In this document: positions 1 to 6,669 of the stretch, piece by piece
Position numbering within the stretch: the first letter of the stretch is position 1
Layout of the letters: every line of letters begins with the position of its first letter
Source of the DNA: an uncultured Clostridium sp.
Lineage (GTDB): Bacteria > Bacillota > Clostridia > Lachnospirales > Lachnospiraceae
NCBI GenBank assembly: GCA_958349075.1
Contig: CATWBR010000081.1
Span: 1 to 12,747 of the forward strand
Direction: 5' to 3'
Length of the DNA: 12,747 nucleotides
The notes under the pieces: generated by a model
The model's input: the letters and a program-made list of their open reading frames with translations, nothing else
Databases searched by the model: none
Told to the model about the DNA's origin: nothing
Made by a program: the position numbers and the translations under genes

Positions 1-40
1 CTTTAATGTCATAATCTACTTACTCCCTCCCCGCACGGAA

Positions 41-89
41 AGGCAGGGCATCCCGTAAACCGTTTTTAAGGTTTATGGATGCCTTGCCT
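41..89 (-). terminator. Long hairpin downstream of the DUF6282 gene, probable terminator
   Basis: A nearly perfect hairpin lies 62 bases past the stop codon of the DUF6282 gene. The arms at 41-61 and 70-89 pair over about 20 positions with one bulged C and two G-T wobbles around a T-rich loop. On the minus strand only a short TTTCC follows, so the U-tract is weak; on the plus strand CTCTTTTA follows. It is the only terminator-like structure at the end of this operon and may work in both directions. Confidence 0.6.
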
Positions 90-150
90 CTTTTACTGAG
101 CTTCAACAAAAAAATACTGCCATGCCTCTCGTTGTATCACAATTATTTTA

Positions 151-969
151 TTATACAAGGGTCAGCAGATTTGCCGGATTGTCCTTTGTCATCAGACTCA
201 GCTCCTCCTCCGTAACCCCATGGCTAAGAAGATACTGGAGATATTCCTCCATCAGTTTCGGCCAGTCCGGAAGTCCGATATTGCCGCCGTCCGTGGAGAG
301 CACCGTATCGGAACATCCAAGCTCTGAAAGGTTATAAAACACATCCCCGTACGACCGGCTCAAATCCAGATATACCGCGCAGCGCAGGAAATAGACGCCG
401 TATTCCTGAAGATATTTCTGTTCCGGGACAGTGAGCCTTGTCAAAGACAGTTCCGGGTGATCAACTACGATTTTCTTAACCCCCAGTTCCCTGGCCCTTG
501 CAATAACGGCCCTCTGCTCCTGAAATGACAGGTGCCCCGTGGACAGAATGACATCCCTGTCCGCAATCATGCGCAGGATGGATTCCAACTCATCCCTCAC
601 CCTGCCCCCTTCCAGAGCATTCAAACCGCCCGGCAGGTTAAAATATTTCCTGTGGTTCTCCGCGCTCTTTGTAGGCATCCATACCGTTTTAGCTCCCAGG
701 TTGAGGGCCGTCTCCACCGCTGCAGGGTTGAATCCCCCTACCTCATCATTGAGGGTGATGGCACCGAACACGGGAAAATGGGCCGCCCTCGACGCGGCTT
801 CCGCCCGCGCCATCGTAGGAAATGTATGGGATTTCAGCACGACGGCCGCTGCTCCGGACGCCTTCATCTGCTCCGCCAGTTCCAAATCAGTGAATTTTCT
901 CGGCTGTATGTCTGGTGATGGATGGACATGCAGCTCCGTCACACCTTTTAATAAATTTCTCTCCACCAT
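151..969 (-). CDS. DUF6282 family protein, amidohydrolase-like metal-dependent hydrolase
   Basis: A 272-residue soluble protein without signal peptide or membrane segment, so cytoplasmic. The sequence carries the ligand pattern of a TIM-barrel amidohydrolase: HVH at residues 14-16 after the first strand, a VLKSH segment (Lys46, His48), STGH ending at His145, DHP with His171, and STDGG with Asp227 near the end of the barrel, followed by an NPANLL motif. I recognise it as DUF6282; the substrate of this family is not known to me, and hydrolysis of a cyclic amide, lactone or ester is inference. The ATG is preceded by GGGGTGA at good spacing. The start lies four bases after the stop of the chimeric gene upstream, so the two are co-transcribed and probably translationally coupled. 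The original operon partner was presumably an intact TRAP transporter, of which only the permease C-terminal half remains here. Confidence 0.8.
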   Translation of the reverse strand: MVERNLLKGVTELHVHPSPDIQPRKFTDLELAEQMKASGAAAVVLKSHTFPTMARAEAASRAAHFPVFGAITLNDEVGGFNPAAVETALNLGAKTVWMPTKSAENHRKYFNLPGGLNALEGGRVRDELESILRMIADRDVILSTGHLSFQEQRAVIARARELGVKKIVVDHPELSLTRLTVPEQKYLQEYGVYFLRCAVYLDLSRSYGDVFYNLSELGCSDTVLSTDGGNIGLPDWPKLMEEYLQYLLSHGVTEEELSLMTKDNPANLLTLV

Positions 970-973
970 GCCG

Positions 974-2221
974 TCACCCCGCCATCAATCCGGGAAGGAA
1001 TAAGGTGATCTGGGGCACAAACGCAAACAGGGTGATCATGATAAGCGCCACACAGATATAGGGCAGAGCCCCCTTAACAATTTCCACAAATGTGGTATCG
1101 CAGACAGCAGCCGCGGTAAACAGGTTCATGCCGAAAGGCGGTGTAATCAGTCCCATGACGAGCGCGATACAGAAGGTGACTCCCAGGTGCAGCGTATCCA
1201 TTCCTAACTGGACCCCTATCGGAATCAGGATCGGCGCCAGAATTACAACAAGAGCCAGAACCTCCATAAAGCAGCCCGCCACAAAAAGCAGGATTAGAAG
1301 CAGCACCGTAAAGACAAGCCGGCTGCCAAGATAAGGCACCAGCGCATTTGCCACGGTGGTCGGGATTTTCGCGGCGGACAAGATCCAGCCGAAGTTGGCC
1401 GACATGGCCATGATAAACATTACCATCCCCGAGGTTACAACCGTCTTCTTCATTGCACTGAGCAGATCCGACAGCTTCATCTCCCTGTAGGCGATTCCCA
1501 GTACAAGACTGTAAATGACGCATGTTACCGCCGCCTCAGTCGGTGTAAAGATCCCGGTATAAATGCCGCCCAGGATGATGACCGGGAGAAGCAGGACCGG
1601 CACCGCCTGTATAAAGGACTCCATTATCTCTTTTCTGCTGTAACTGACGGTGACGGCGGCTTTTTTATTCCGGTTCGTCACCAGATTGACCGCAACAAAG
1701 GAAGCTGCCAGCAGAAGTCCCGGCACAATCGCCGCCACGAACAACGCCTCCCTGTCAAAGATCAGCGGCATGTAATTTTCCAGCCAGTTATCCACGTTGT
1801 AGTCCCGTGAGCGGTGTTTGTTCCACCCGTCGGGTGACATCGGAAACAGGGAACCGTCTATCAGGATTATTCCCTTCAGGTGCGCCTCCTGCATCATAGA
1901 CGCGTAGGAAACCACCACCGACGAACCCATGGACCATCCCCCCAGTATTACGTCCTCAAGACGGAGGTGTTCGATCAGATCCCTGATATCCAGGGCATTG
2001 CGCTCCATTGTATTTCCGCTGCATACCTTGGCGGAACGTCCCTGGCCTCTGGGATCGAAGACAATCACTCTGTATTTCTCCGCCAGCACTTCAATGTTCT
2101 TTTCAAAAAATTTTGTCGTCGCCAAAAATCCCGGCATCAGGAGAAATGGAACCCCGTTCCCCCTGTCTTCATAATAGAGGACAGCTCCGTCCGACGCCGT
2201 GAAAAAGTTACTTTTATCCAT
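974..2221 (-). CDS. In-frame chimera: truncated alpha/beta hydrolase joined to the C-terminal half of a TRAP DctM permease
   Basis: The open frame extends to 2302, but I place the start at the ATG at 2221 because GGAGAGGTAAGG sits just before it and homology to hydrolases begins there; this gives 415 residues. Residues 1 to about 155 are the front of an alpha/beta hydrolase: LLMPGF oxyanion region near residue 30, VFDPRGQGRS, and nucleophile elbow GWSMG with Ser97. The domain stops before the catalytic Asp and His, so it should be inactive. From about residue 160 (ALFVAAIVPGLLL) the sequence is TRAP large permease: GIYTGIFTPTEAA near 219-231, several membrane helices, and LITPPFGMNLF near 358-368. 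About the first 165 residues of a normal DctM of about 425 are missing, as are any DctP and DctQ genes. I infer a deletion joining two genes in frame, either real or from assembly. A cytosolic half-hydrolase on a half-permease is unlikely to be functional. Confidence 0.8.
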   Translation of the reverse strand: MDKSNFFTASDGAVLYYEDRGNGVPFLLMPGFLATTKFFEKNIEVLAEKYRVIVFDPRGQGRSAKVCSGNTMERNALDIRDLIEHLRLEDVILGGWSMGSSVVVSYASMMQEAHLKGIILIDGSLFPMSPDGWNKHRSRDYNVDNWLENYMPLIFDREALFVAAIVPGLLLAASFVAVNLVTNRNKKAAVTVSYSRKEIMESFIQAVPVLLLPVIILGGIYTGIFTPTEAAVTCVIYSLVLGIAYREMKLSDLLSAMKKTVVTSGMVMFIMAMSANFGWILSAAKIPTTVANALVPYLGSRLVFTVLLLILLFVAGCFMEVLALVVILAPILIPIGVQLGMDTLHLGVTFCIALVMGLITPPFGMNLFTAAAVCDTTFVEIVKGALPYICVALIMITLFAFVPQITLFLPGLMAG

Positions 2222-2273
2222 TACCTTACCTCTCCAATACCTGTTAAACCACGGCCGTGATTTGGATAGTTTC

Positions 2274-2302
2274 AGTATAGCAAAATACCGATATTGCAAC
2301 AA
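2274..2302 (-). promoter_or_regulatory. Probable sigma-70 type promoter of the chimera/DUF6282 operon
   Basis: On the minus strand a TATACT -10 box (2274-2279) is preceded by TG at the extended -10 position. A 17-base spacer separates it from a weak -35 box TTGTTG (2297-2302). Transcription would start near 2267, about 45 bases before the ATG at 2221. This also supports 2221 over the frame's first codon at 2302, which would lie upstream of the transcript. Confidence 0.5.
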
Positions 2303-2453
2303 AGACTTAATCTTTATCCAGTATATAACAGAAATATTATATTGTACGTGACGCCGGGAACATTTGTATTGGCAATGTTTTCCATTCTATCTTTTTATCC
2401 TCTGCTGTTGTATACTTTTTAGTATGAAATATTACAGTGAGGTGAATCCCTAT

Positions 2454-3212
2454 ATGTCCGAACAAAAGAAAAAAGGCCGTTACCGGCCTGTTCTGCTGCT
2501 TTTTTTGATTTTGTGCACGCTCTGCCTTATTGCGGTTTTAAGGCCGGGGCAGAAGACGGAACTGATTATGGAGCACACTCCTCTCGAAACGGGGTTTACC
2601 ATCGTGGAAAGCGGATCCCCTGGGAAAACAGTCCTGGTGGTCGGAGGAATTCACGGCGATGAGTCTTCCGGCTGGATGGCCGCCGATCAGCTCAAAAAGC
2701 ACCGGAAACTGAAGAGCGGAACGCTTATTATCCTCTCCCCCGCCAATGCACCGGGAAGCAGGAATGGGGAGCGGAACGTGGAACAGTACCGGGATTTGAA
2801 CCGTTCCTTTCCGGGTGATAAGAACCGGGATTTGACGGACGAACTGGCCGCCTCCATCTTCCTGAAAATCAGGGAATACTCCCCCGATCTCGTCGTTGAT
2901 CTGCATGAGGCTTACCGCGAGGGGAGCGGACGTGACTTTCTGGGCAACTCCCTTATTATCACCGATTCCGGAACCATGGATCAGCTTGTCTTTGACCTTA
3001 TCGTGGAATCCCAGGACGGAACGCTCAAAACCTCCGCCCCCTTTTCCTGTTACAACGGCACTCCCTCAGGCAGCCTGAACCGCACCGTCACCGAAATGCT
3101 CGGCATCCCTGCCGTCACCGTGGAAGTATCGCAGGAAGAACCGTTAGAAACCCGTATCCGGAACCAGCTCGCCATTGTGAACCGGATTCTCGGTTATTAC
3201 TCGATGGAATAA
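2454..3212 (+). CDS. Membrane-anchored AstE/AspA-type zinc deacylase or carboxypeptidase
   Basis: A 252-residue protein of the succinylglutamate desuccinylase/aspartoacylase branch of the M14-like zinc hydrolases. Residues 5-11 are basic and 12-29 form one hydrophobic helix (VLLLFLILCTLCLIAVL), giving an N-terminal anchor with the catalytic domain outside. The zinc site is visible as GGIHGDE (His67, Glu70) and DLHEA (His151); DLNRSFPG at 114-121 matches the substrate-arginine segment and Glu224 in VTVEVS is the likely general base. The ATG at 2454 is chosen because GTGAGGTG precedes it by about ten bases; the in-frame ATG at 2424 and the TTG at 2364 lack a ribosome binding site. It is transcribed away from the chimera operon and towards ggt. 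It is shorter than, and divergent from, the second member of the family at 5352-6497. The acyl or peptide substrate cannot be read from sequence. Confidence 0.78.
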   Translation: MSEQKKKGRYRPVLLLFLILCTLCLIAVLRPGQKTELIMEHTPLETGFTIVESGSPGKTVLVVGGIHGDESSGWMAADQLKKHRKLKSGTLIILSPANAPGSRNGERNVEQYRDLNRSFPGDKNRDLTDELAASIFLKIREYSPDLVVDLHEAYREGSGRDFLGNSLIITDSGTMDQLVFDLIVESQDGTLKTSAPFSCYNGTPSGSLNRTVTEMLGIPAVTVEVSQEEPLETRIRNQLAIVNRILGYYSME

Positions 3213-3315
3213 AAAACAGTATTTCTTCCAGATAGTCAGGACGGTCAAAATATTCATAAATACGCGTGATTGCAAACAACGAAAAGCACGCTTCGCGAAC
3301 TTTCCATTGCCACTC

Positions 3316-3369
3316 AAGAAAAGCCGGGATGGCTGAACCTTGTAAATACAGGCTCAGCCTCCCGGCTTT
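3316..3369 (-). terminator. Hairpin terminator between the convergent deacylase and ggt genes
   Basis: The outer 10-bp stem AAAGCCGGGA (3320-3329) pairs with TCCCGGCTTT (3360-3369). After one bulged T it continues with GGCTGA/TCAGCC (3331-3336 with 3354-3359). On the minus strand the stem runs into TTTTCTTG, so it fits best as the terminator of the five-gene operon ending at 3480. It may also stop plus-strand transcripts from the gene ending at 3212, though the T-run there is only three bases. The rest of 3213-3479 holds no gene; the open frame across it on the minus strand is made of the repeat at 3376-3402. Confidence 0.7.
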
Positions 3370-3375
3370 GAAAGA

Positions 3376-3402
3376 GTAAAAAGTGTAAAAAGTGTAAAAA
3401 GT
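3376..3402. repeat. Three perfect tandem copies of a 9-bp unit
   Basis: The unit GTAAAAAGT occurs three times head to tail without mismatch (3376-3384, 3385-3393, 3394-3402), directly beside the terminator hairpin. It lies inside the transcribed 3' region of the ggt operon. The 9-bp period keeps any reading frame open. It is most likely a slippage-prone microsatellite; no function is suggested by the sequence alone. Confidence 0.8.
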
Positions 3403-3479
3403 ATTAAACTTTTGCAGAAAGTATTTTAGCGACTGCCATGAATTCTGCAATGTGCCGGCTTTCCCGCTCCTAATTGAAG

Positions 3480-5288
3480 TTAATATCCAACCGCCTTGCC
3501 GTCACGCCGCGGATCCGCGCCGCCGCGCAGCGTTCCGTCGGGAAGCATCTCTACAGCCTGTACGCACGGATAATCCATCCAGTCTCCGGTTTCAAGTACC
3601 GGGTGCCCCAGAGCCTTTAATCCTTCGATTACGTTTTTGTCAACCCTGGTCTCAATCATGATCGTCTCATCGCTCGTCGTCCAGTCGGAACCGGCATGGA
3701 TTCTCGGTGCGGAGATCGCATCCTGGATATCCATATCAAAGTCAATGACATTAGAAATAACCTGTGCCACACCGGAGATAATTCTCTGGGAACCGGGTGC
3801 GCCGATGGTCATAACCGGTTTTCCGTCTTTAAGGATGATGGTAGGTGACATGGAGCTCATCGGACGTTTGCCCGGCTGTACTTCATTGGCTGTGCCAACC
3901 TCGGCGTCAAAGTCATCCATCTCATCATTCATAATGAATCCGTATCCCTCCGGAACAACGCCGGAACCAAATACGTAGTTAATTGTTTTTGTTACTGCAA
4001 CAATGTTGCCCTGCTTATCCATAATGGAATAGTGGGTCGTCTGTGGGGACTCATAAGCCCATGCATCTCCGTGCTCAAAGATCTGAGCCTTTTCAGGGTC
4101 GATCTGGGAAGCCAGTTCTTTTGCATATTCTTTGGATGCCATTCCTGTCAGCGGAACATCGATAAAATCGGTATCTGCTGCAAAGAAACCTCTGTCCTTG
4201 TATGCCATTTTCATTGCTTCCGTCAATGTGTGAAGGTGATCCACCGAGTTGTGTCCCATTCCCTTGATATCAAAGTTTTCAAGAATGTTCAGAATCTCCA
4301 CGATTGTCGTGCCGCCCGATGATGGAGGCGGGGAGGAAAGGATTTCATACCCTCTGTAAGTGCCGCTGACCGGAGTCCTGAGCTTGACATCGTAGTTTGC
4401 CAGGTCTTCCATGGTAAGGATTCCTCCTGATTCCTGGACTGCTTTTACCATAGCCTCAGCTACTTCTCCTTTGTAGAATGCATCGGAGCCATTATCACGG
4501 ATCATGGTGAGGGTTTTTGCAAGATCCGGATTTTTAACTATATCGCCAACCGTGTAAGGGTAGCCATCCTTCAAATAGATATCTCCACAAGCCTTGAACC
4601 GGGTAAGTTTCTCAAACTCTTCCATCATATCCCTGTTCATTACGGCCGAAACCTCATATCCGTTTTCAGCCATGTCAATTGAAGGGTTCATTACCGCTTC
4701 TCTTGTCATCGTGCCATACGTATCCAAAGCATACAGCAGTCCTTTTACCTCGCCCGGCACGCCTACGGAAGGTCCGCCTTCCCATTTTGTCGCATCCGTC
4801 AGCTCGCCTTTTTCATCCATCGGCCACATTCCGGGTTCCGCCGACGCCGGCGCCGGCTCACGGAAATCTACGAACACATTCTCGCCCGTCTCCGCCGAGT
4901 GGATTAACATAAATCCGCCTCCGCCGATGCCGGATGACTGCGGTTCGCATACACCCAGGGCAAATCCTACGGCAACCGCAGCATCTACGGCGTTTCCTCC
5001 GGCCTCAATAATATCGGCGCCAATCTTTGACGCCTCATATTTTCCTGTGGATACCACGCCGTTTTTACCGTTGGCGTCACGGTCGTCGCGCTTAATCTGG
5101 CCGTTTTCGTCGTAAGGTTTCCATCCCTCTTCCACTGCCGGAGCTTCCTGTGTTTCCTCCGGCGCTTCCGTCTGGACAACGGACTCCTGTACCGCCTCCG
5201 TGGCCGGCGGCGCGGTCTTTGTCTGGCATCCGGTAACGGATGTTGCCAGAGCAGCAGCTAAAAAGATTGCCAAACTTTTCTTTCTCAT
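3480..5288 (-). CDS. ggt: Gamma-glutamyltransferase, lipid-anchored
   Basis: A self-cleaving N-terminal nucleophile hydrolase that removes or transfers the gamma-glutamyl group of glutathione and other gamma-glutamyl compounds. Numbering from the ATG at 5288 gives 602 residues. That start is chosen over 5294 because AGGAGG is eight bases before it and only two before the other. A signal peptide ends in the lipobox VTGC (Cys21), followed by a Pro/Glu/Thr-rich linker of about 35 residues, so the enzyme should sit on the outer face of the membrane. The family segments are present in order: EPQSSGIGGGGFML, LSSPPPSSGGTT, the processing site QTTHYS with nucleophile Thr417, TINYVFGSG, NDEMDDF, PMSSMSPT and GAPGSQRI; the residues matching E. 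coli Asn411, Asp433 and Ser462-463 are all kept. It is the last gene of the operon, 57 bases after the zinc hydrolase. That gap can form a small hairpin (5313-5337) without a T-run. Confidence 0.95.
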   Translation of the reverse strand: MRKKSLAIFLAAALATSVTGCQTKTAPPATEAVQESVVQTEAPEETQEAPAVEEGWKPYDENGQIKRDDRDANGKNGVVSTGKYEASKIGADIIEAGGNAVDAAVAVGFALGVCEPQSSGIGGGGFMLIHSAETGENVFVDFREPAPASAEPGMWPMDEKGELTDATKWEGGPSVGVPGEVKGLLYALDTYGTMTREAVMNPSIDMAENGYEVSAVMNRDMMEEFEKLTRFKACGDIYLKDGYPYTVGDIVKNPDLAKTLTMIRDNGSDAFYKGEVAEAMVKAVQESGGILTMEDLANYDVKLRTPVSGTYRGYEILSSPPPSSGGTTIVEILNILENFDIKGMGHNSVDHLHTLTEAMKMAYKDRGFFAADTDFIDVPLTGMASKEYAKELASQIDPEKAQIFEHGDAWAYESPQTTHYSIMDKQGNIVAVTKTINYVFGSGVVPEGYGFIMNDEMDDFDAEVGTANEVQPGKRPMSSMSPTIILKDGKPVMTIGAPGSQRIISGVAQVISNVIDFDMDIQDAISAPRIHAGSDWTTSDETIMIETRVDKNVIEGLKALGHPVLETGDWMDYPCVQAVEMLPDGTLRGGADPRRDGKAVGY

Positions 5289-5351
5289 ATTCATATCCTC
5301 CTAATCTCTCTTAAAAGTTCTGTAAACCAGTACTTTTTTTGCCGTCCATTC

Positions 5352-6497
5352 TCAGTTCATGAAACTCCCCAGCCTGTTTCCGCCCAGATCCGAGCCGTCC
5401 GAATCCAGGAACAGTTCCGTATAGGTCGGAACGTTTGAAAAAACAATCTGGTTATCCGGGTACAACTGGTTGTATGCCTTCGTATATTCGATCACTCCCT
5501 GAAGATGTCTTCCGACCCTCTCCTCAATAGGATGCCCGTTCTCATCGTAGGGAACATACAGAAAACCCAGCTCGGCGCTCTTGACATAGGCCTTGTCCTT
5601 ACCCGTCAGGGCCAGTTTTTCATTCGTCGCCCCGCGCAGACGTCCCTGTGACGCGTTGGCTGTCTCCATCAGCAGCGGAATCGTGTCCGTATAATCGCCC
5701 AGCTCCCTGTGTGTCAGGCCGTGCAGGTTGGTTGGTGACGGTTCCAGGGACATCTGGATGCCCGAAAAGGTCAGTTCCATCATTCCGCTGGCTGCCAGCG
5801 ACATTCCCTTTTCGTGGGAAACCGTCGCGTTGATAACCGGGTACTCCGGGGATGCCTCGTGAAGGTCGAAGGTTTCGTCTACGCCCTCCGTCCGAATCAT
5901 CTCCGCTATCGCATAGGCCGCTTTTTCCGTGGAATTGCCGTCCGGCTTTCCAGGATACGCCCTGTTGATATTTCTTGTCTCCGATCCGGAAAGCTGCTGC
6001 CCGGAGGCCGCATGCACATAGACATCAGGATCCGGCCACTGGTCAACCGGATTGGAGGCCCTGGAGCCATAGCGGAATTTCCGCTCTCCGCTGGGCGTTG
6101 TAATGTGCATATACTGCGGGGACGCCTCCTGCGGATCATTATGGGTCATTCCGCTCCGGTTGGTAAAGGGAATCACGTAGACCGTTCCCTCCTCCACCTT
6201 TGCTGTTTCAATAAAAGTAATGGCTGCCATATATCCAGCCGGTTCATTTCCGTGGGTTCCTCCAAGGATCAGCACCTTGCCGCCCGGTTTTTCACCCTCC
6301 ATTACATAGACTTCCGTATCCATGTTCGTACCTTTGATGCCGTCAAAATATTCGGAAAGCATCTTTGTGCCCGTCACACCCGATCCCGGTTTAATCTCCC
6401 CGAGATTTTTCAGTGACGCAAAGTTCTGTCCCGTCACCGCTGCCACCAGAAGCGCCGCCGCCAGGCAGACAGCCGCTGTAATATGGTTTTTCTTCAT
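5352..6497 (-). CDS. Secreted AstE/AspA-type zinc hydrolase (M14-like)
   Basis: A 381-residue protein with a short basic start and hydrophobic segment at residues 6-22. This is a signal peptide or anchor; the sequence AVTGQ resembles a lipobox in which Cys is replaced by Gln. The zinc-binding motifs are GGTHGNEPAG (His82, Glu85) and TFDLHEAS (His213). NINRAYPG at 176-183 supplies the substrate Arg, and LLMETA (Glu278) is the likely catalytic Glu. Family members cleave N-acyl amino acids or C-terminal residues; which applies here is open. AAGGAGG precedes the ATG by five bases. The gene begins 10 bases after the 48-residue membrane protein and is followed by ggt, which puts two extracellular enzymes acting on amide bonds in one operon. 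It is larger than the paralogue at 2454-3212, with an extra C-terminal region after residue 290. Confidence 0.85.
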   Translation of the reverse strand: MKKNHITAAVCLAAALLVAAVTGQNFASLKNLGEIKPGSGVTGTKMLSEYFDGIKGTNMDTEVYVMEGEKPGGKVLILGGTHGNEPAGYMAAITFIETAKVEEGTVYVIPFTNRSGMTHNDPQEASPQYMHITTPSGERKFRYGSRASNPVDQWPDPDVYVHAASGQQLSGSETRNINRAYPGKPDGNSTEKAAYAIAEMIRTEGVDETFDLHEASPEYPVINATVSHEKGMSLAASGMMELTFSGIQMSLEPSPTNLHGLTHRELGDYTDTIPLLMETANASQGRLRGATNEKLALTGKDKAYVKSAELGFLYVPYDENGHPIEERVGRHLQGVIEYTKAYNQLYPDNQIVFSNVPTYTELFLDSDGSDLGGNRLGSFMN

Positions 6498-6507
6498 GTC
6501 TGCCTCC

Positions 6508-6654
6508 TTATTTAATCATTAATAATCTCAGTATCAGCGGAATTACAACGAGCGCCGCGTTGGCCTGCAGTGTAATCTTTTTTTCGTCGAACAGGTTCCA
6601 GACGGTAAATATCAGGACTAATGCCACAATCCCTCTGTAAATCAATGTAATCAT
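6508..6654 (-). CDS. 48-residue membrane protein, possible small subunit of the transporter
   Basis: A short open frame of 48 codons plus TAA lies between the permease and the zinc hydrolase. It starts ATG at 6654 with GGGAGGG eight bases upstream and stops at 6508, 10 bases before the next ATG. The gaps of 15 and 10 bases on either side fit a real operon gene. Residues 4-21 (LIYRGIVALVLIFTVWNL) form one hydrophobic helix. A charged turn DEKK follows at 23-26, and a second hydrophobic stretch (ALVVIPLILRLLMI) ends the protein. No family is recognised. Its place beside a DctM-type permease suggests a miniature counterpart of the DctQ small subunit, but DctQ proteins have about four helices and 150-200 residues, so this is inference from position. 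Confidence 0.75.
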   Translation of the reverse strand: MITLIYRGIVALVLIFTVWNLFDEKKITLQANAALVVIPLILRLLMIK

Positions 6655-6669
6655 ACCCGATCCCTCCCT

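Noticed and set aside
122..1334. Several plus-strand open frames opposite the DUF6282 and chimeric genes
   Set aside because: They are antisense to genes with clear motifs, good ribosome binding sites and operon spacing; their translations are low-complexity and match no family I know.
2222..2302. N-terminal 27-codon extension of the chimeric gene
   Set aside because: The predicted promoter (-10 at 2274-2279) lies inside it, it has no ribosome binding site, and hydrolase similarity begins at the ATG at 2221.
2369..2398. Possible plus-strand promoter TTGGCA with a T-rich -10 upstream of the deacylase
   Set aside because: The -35 is good but the best -10 at 17-18 bases (TTTTAT) matches poorly, so I do not call it.
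2364..2453. Upstream starts (TTG 2364, ATG 2424) for the plus-strand deacylase
   Set aside because: Neither has a ribosome binding site; the ATG at 2454 follows GTGAGGTG and gives a standard basic-then-hydrophobic anchor.
3376..3402. CRISPR-like array from the tandem 9-bp repeats
   Set aside because: The units are contiguous with no spacers and are far too short; no cas genes are present. No CRISPR array was seen anywhere in the window.
3115..3450. Minus-strand open frame of 111 codons across the ggt/deacylase intergenic region
   Set aside because: It overlaps the end of the plus-strand deacylase, has no ribosome binding site, and its middle (TFY repeated) is just the 9-bp tandem repeat, whose period is a multiple of three.
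4594..5115. Plus-strand open frame of 173 codons opposite ggt
   Set aside because: Rich in Ser/Pro as expected from the reverse strand of a gene; ggt is complete with all active-site segments on the other strand.
5313..5337. Small hairpin between the zinc hydrolase and ggt
   Set aside because: The stem is 6 plus 3 bp with an A-A mismatch and no T-run follows, so it is not a terminator; an mRNA processing role is possible but unsupported.
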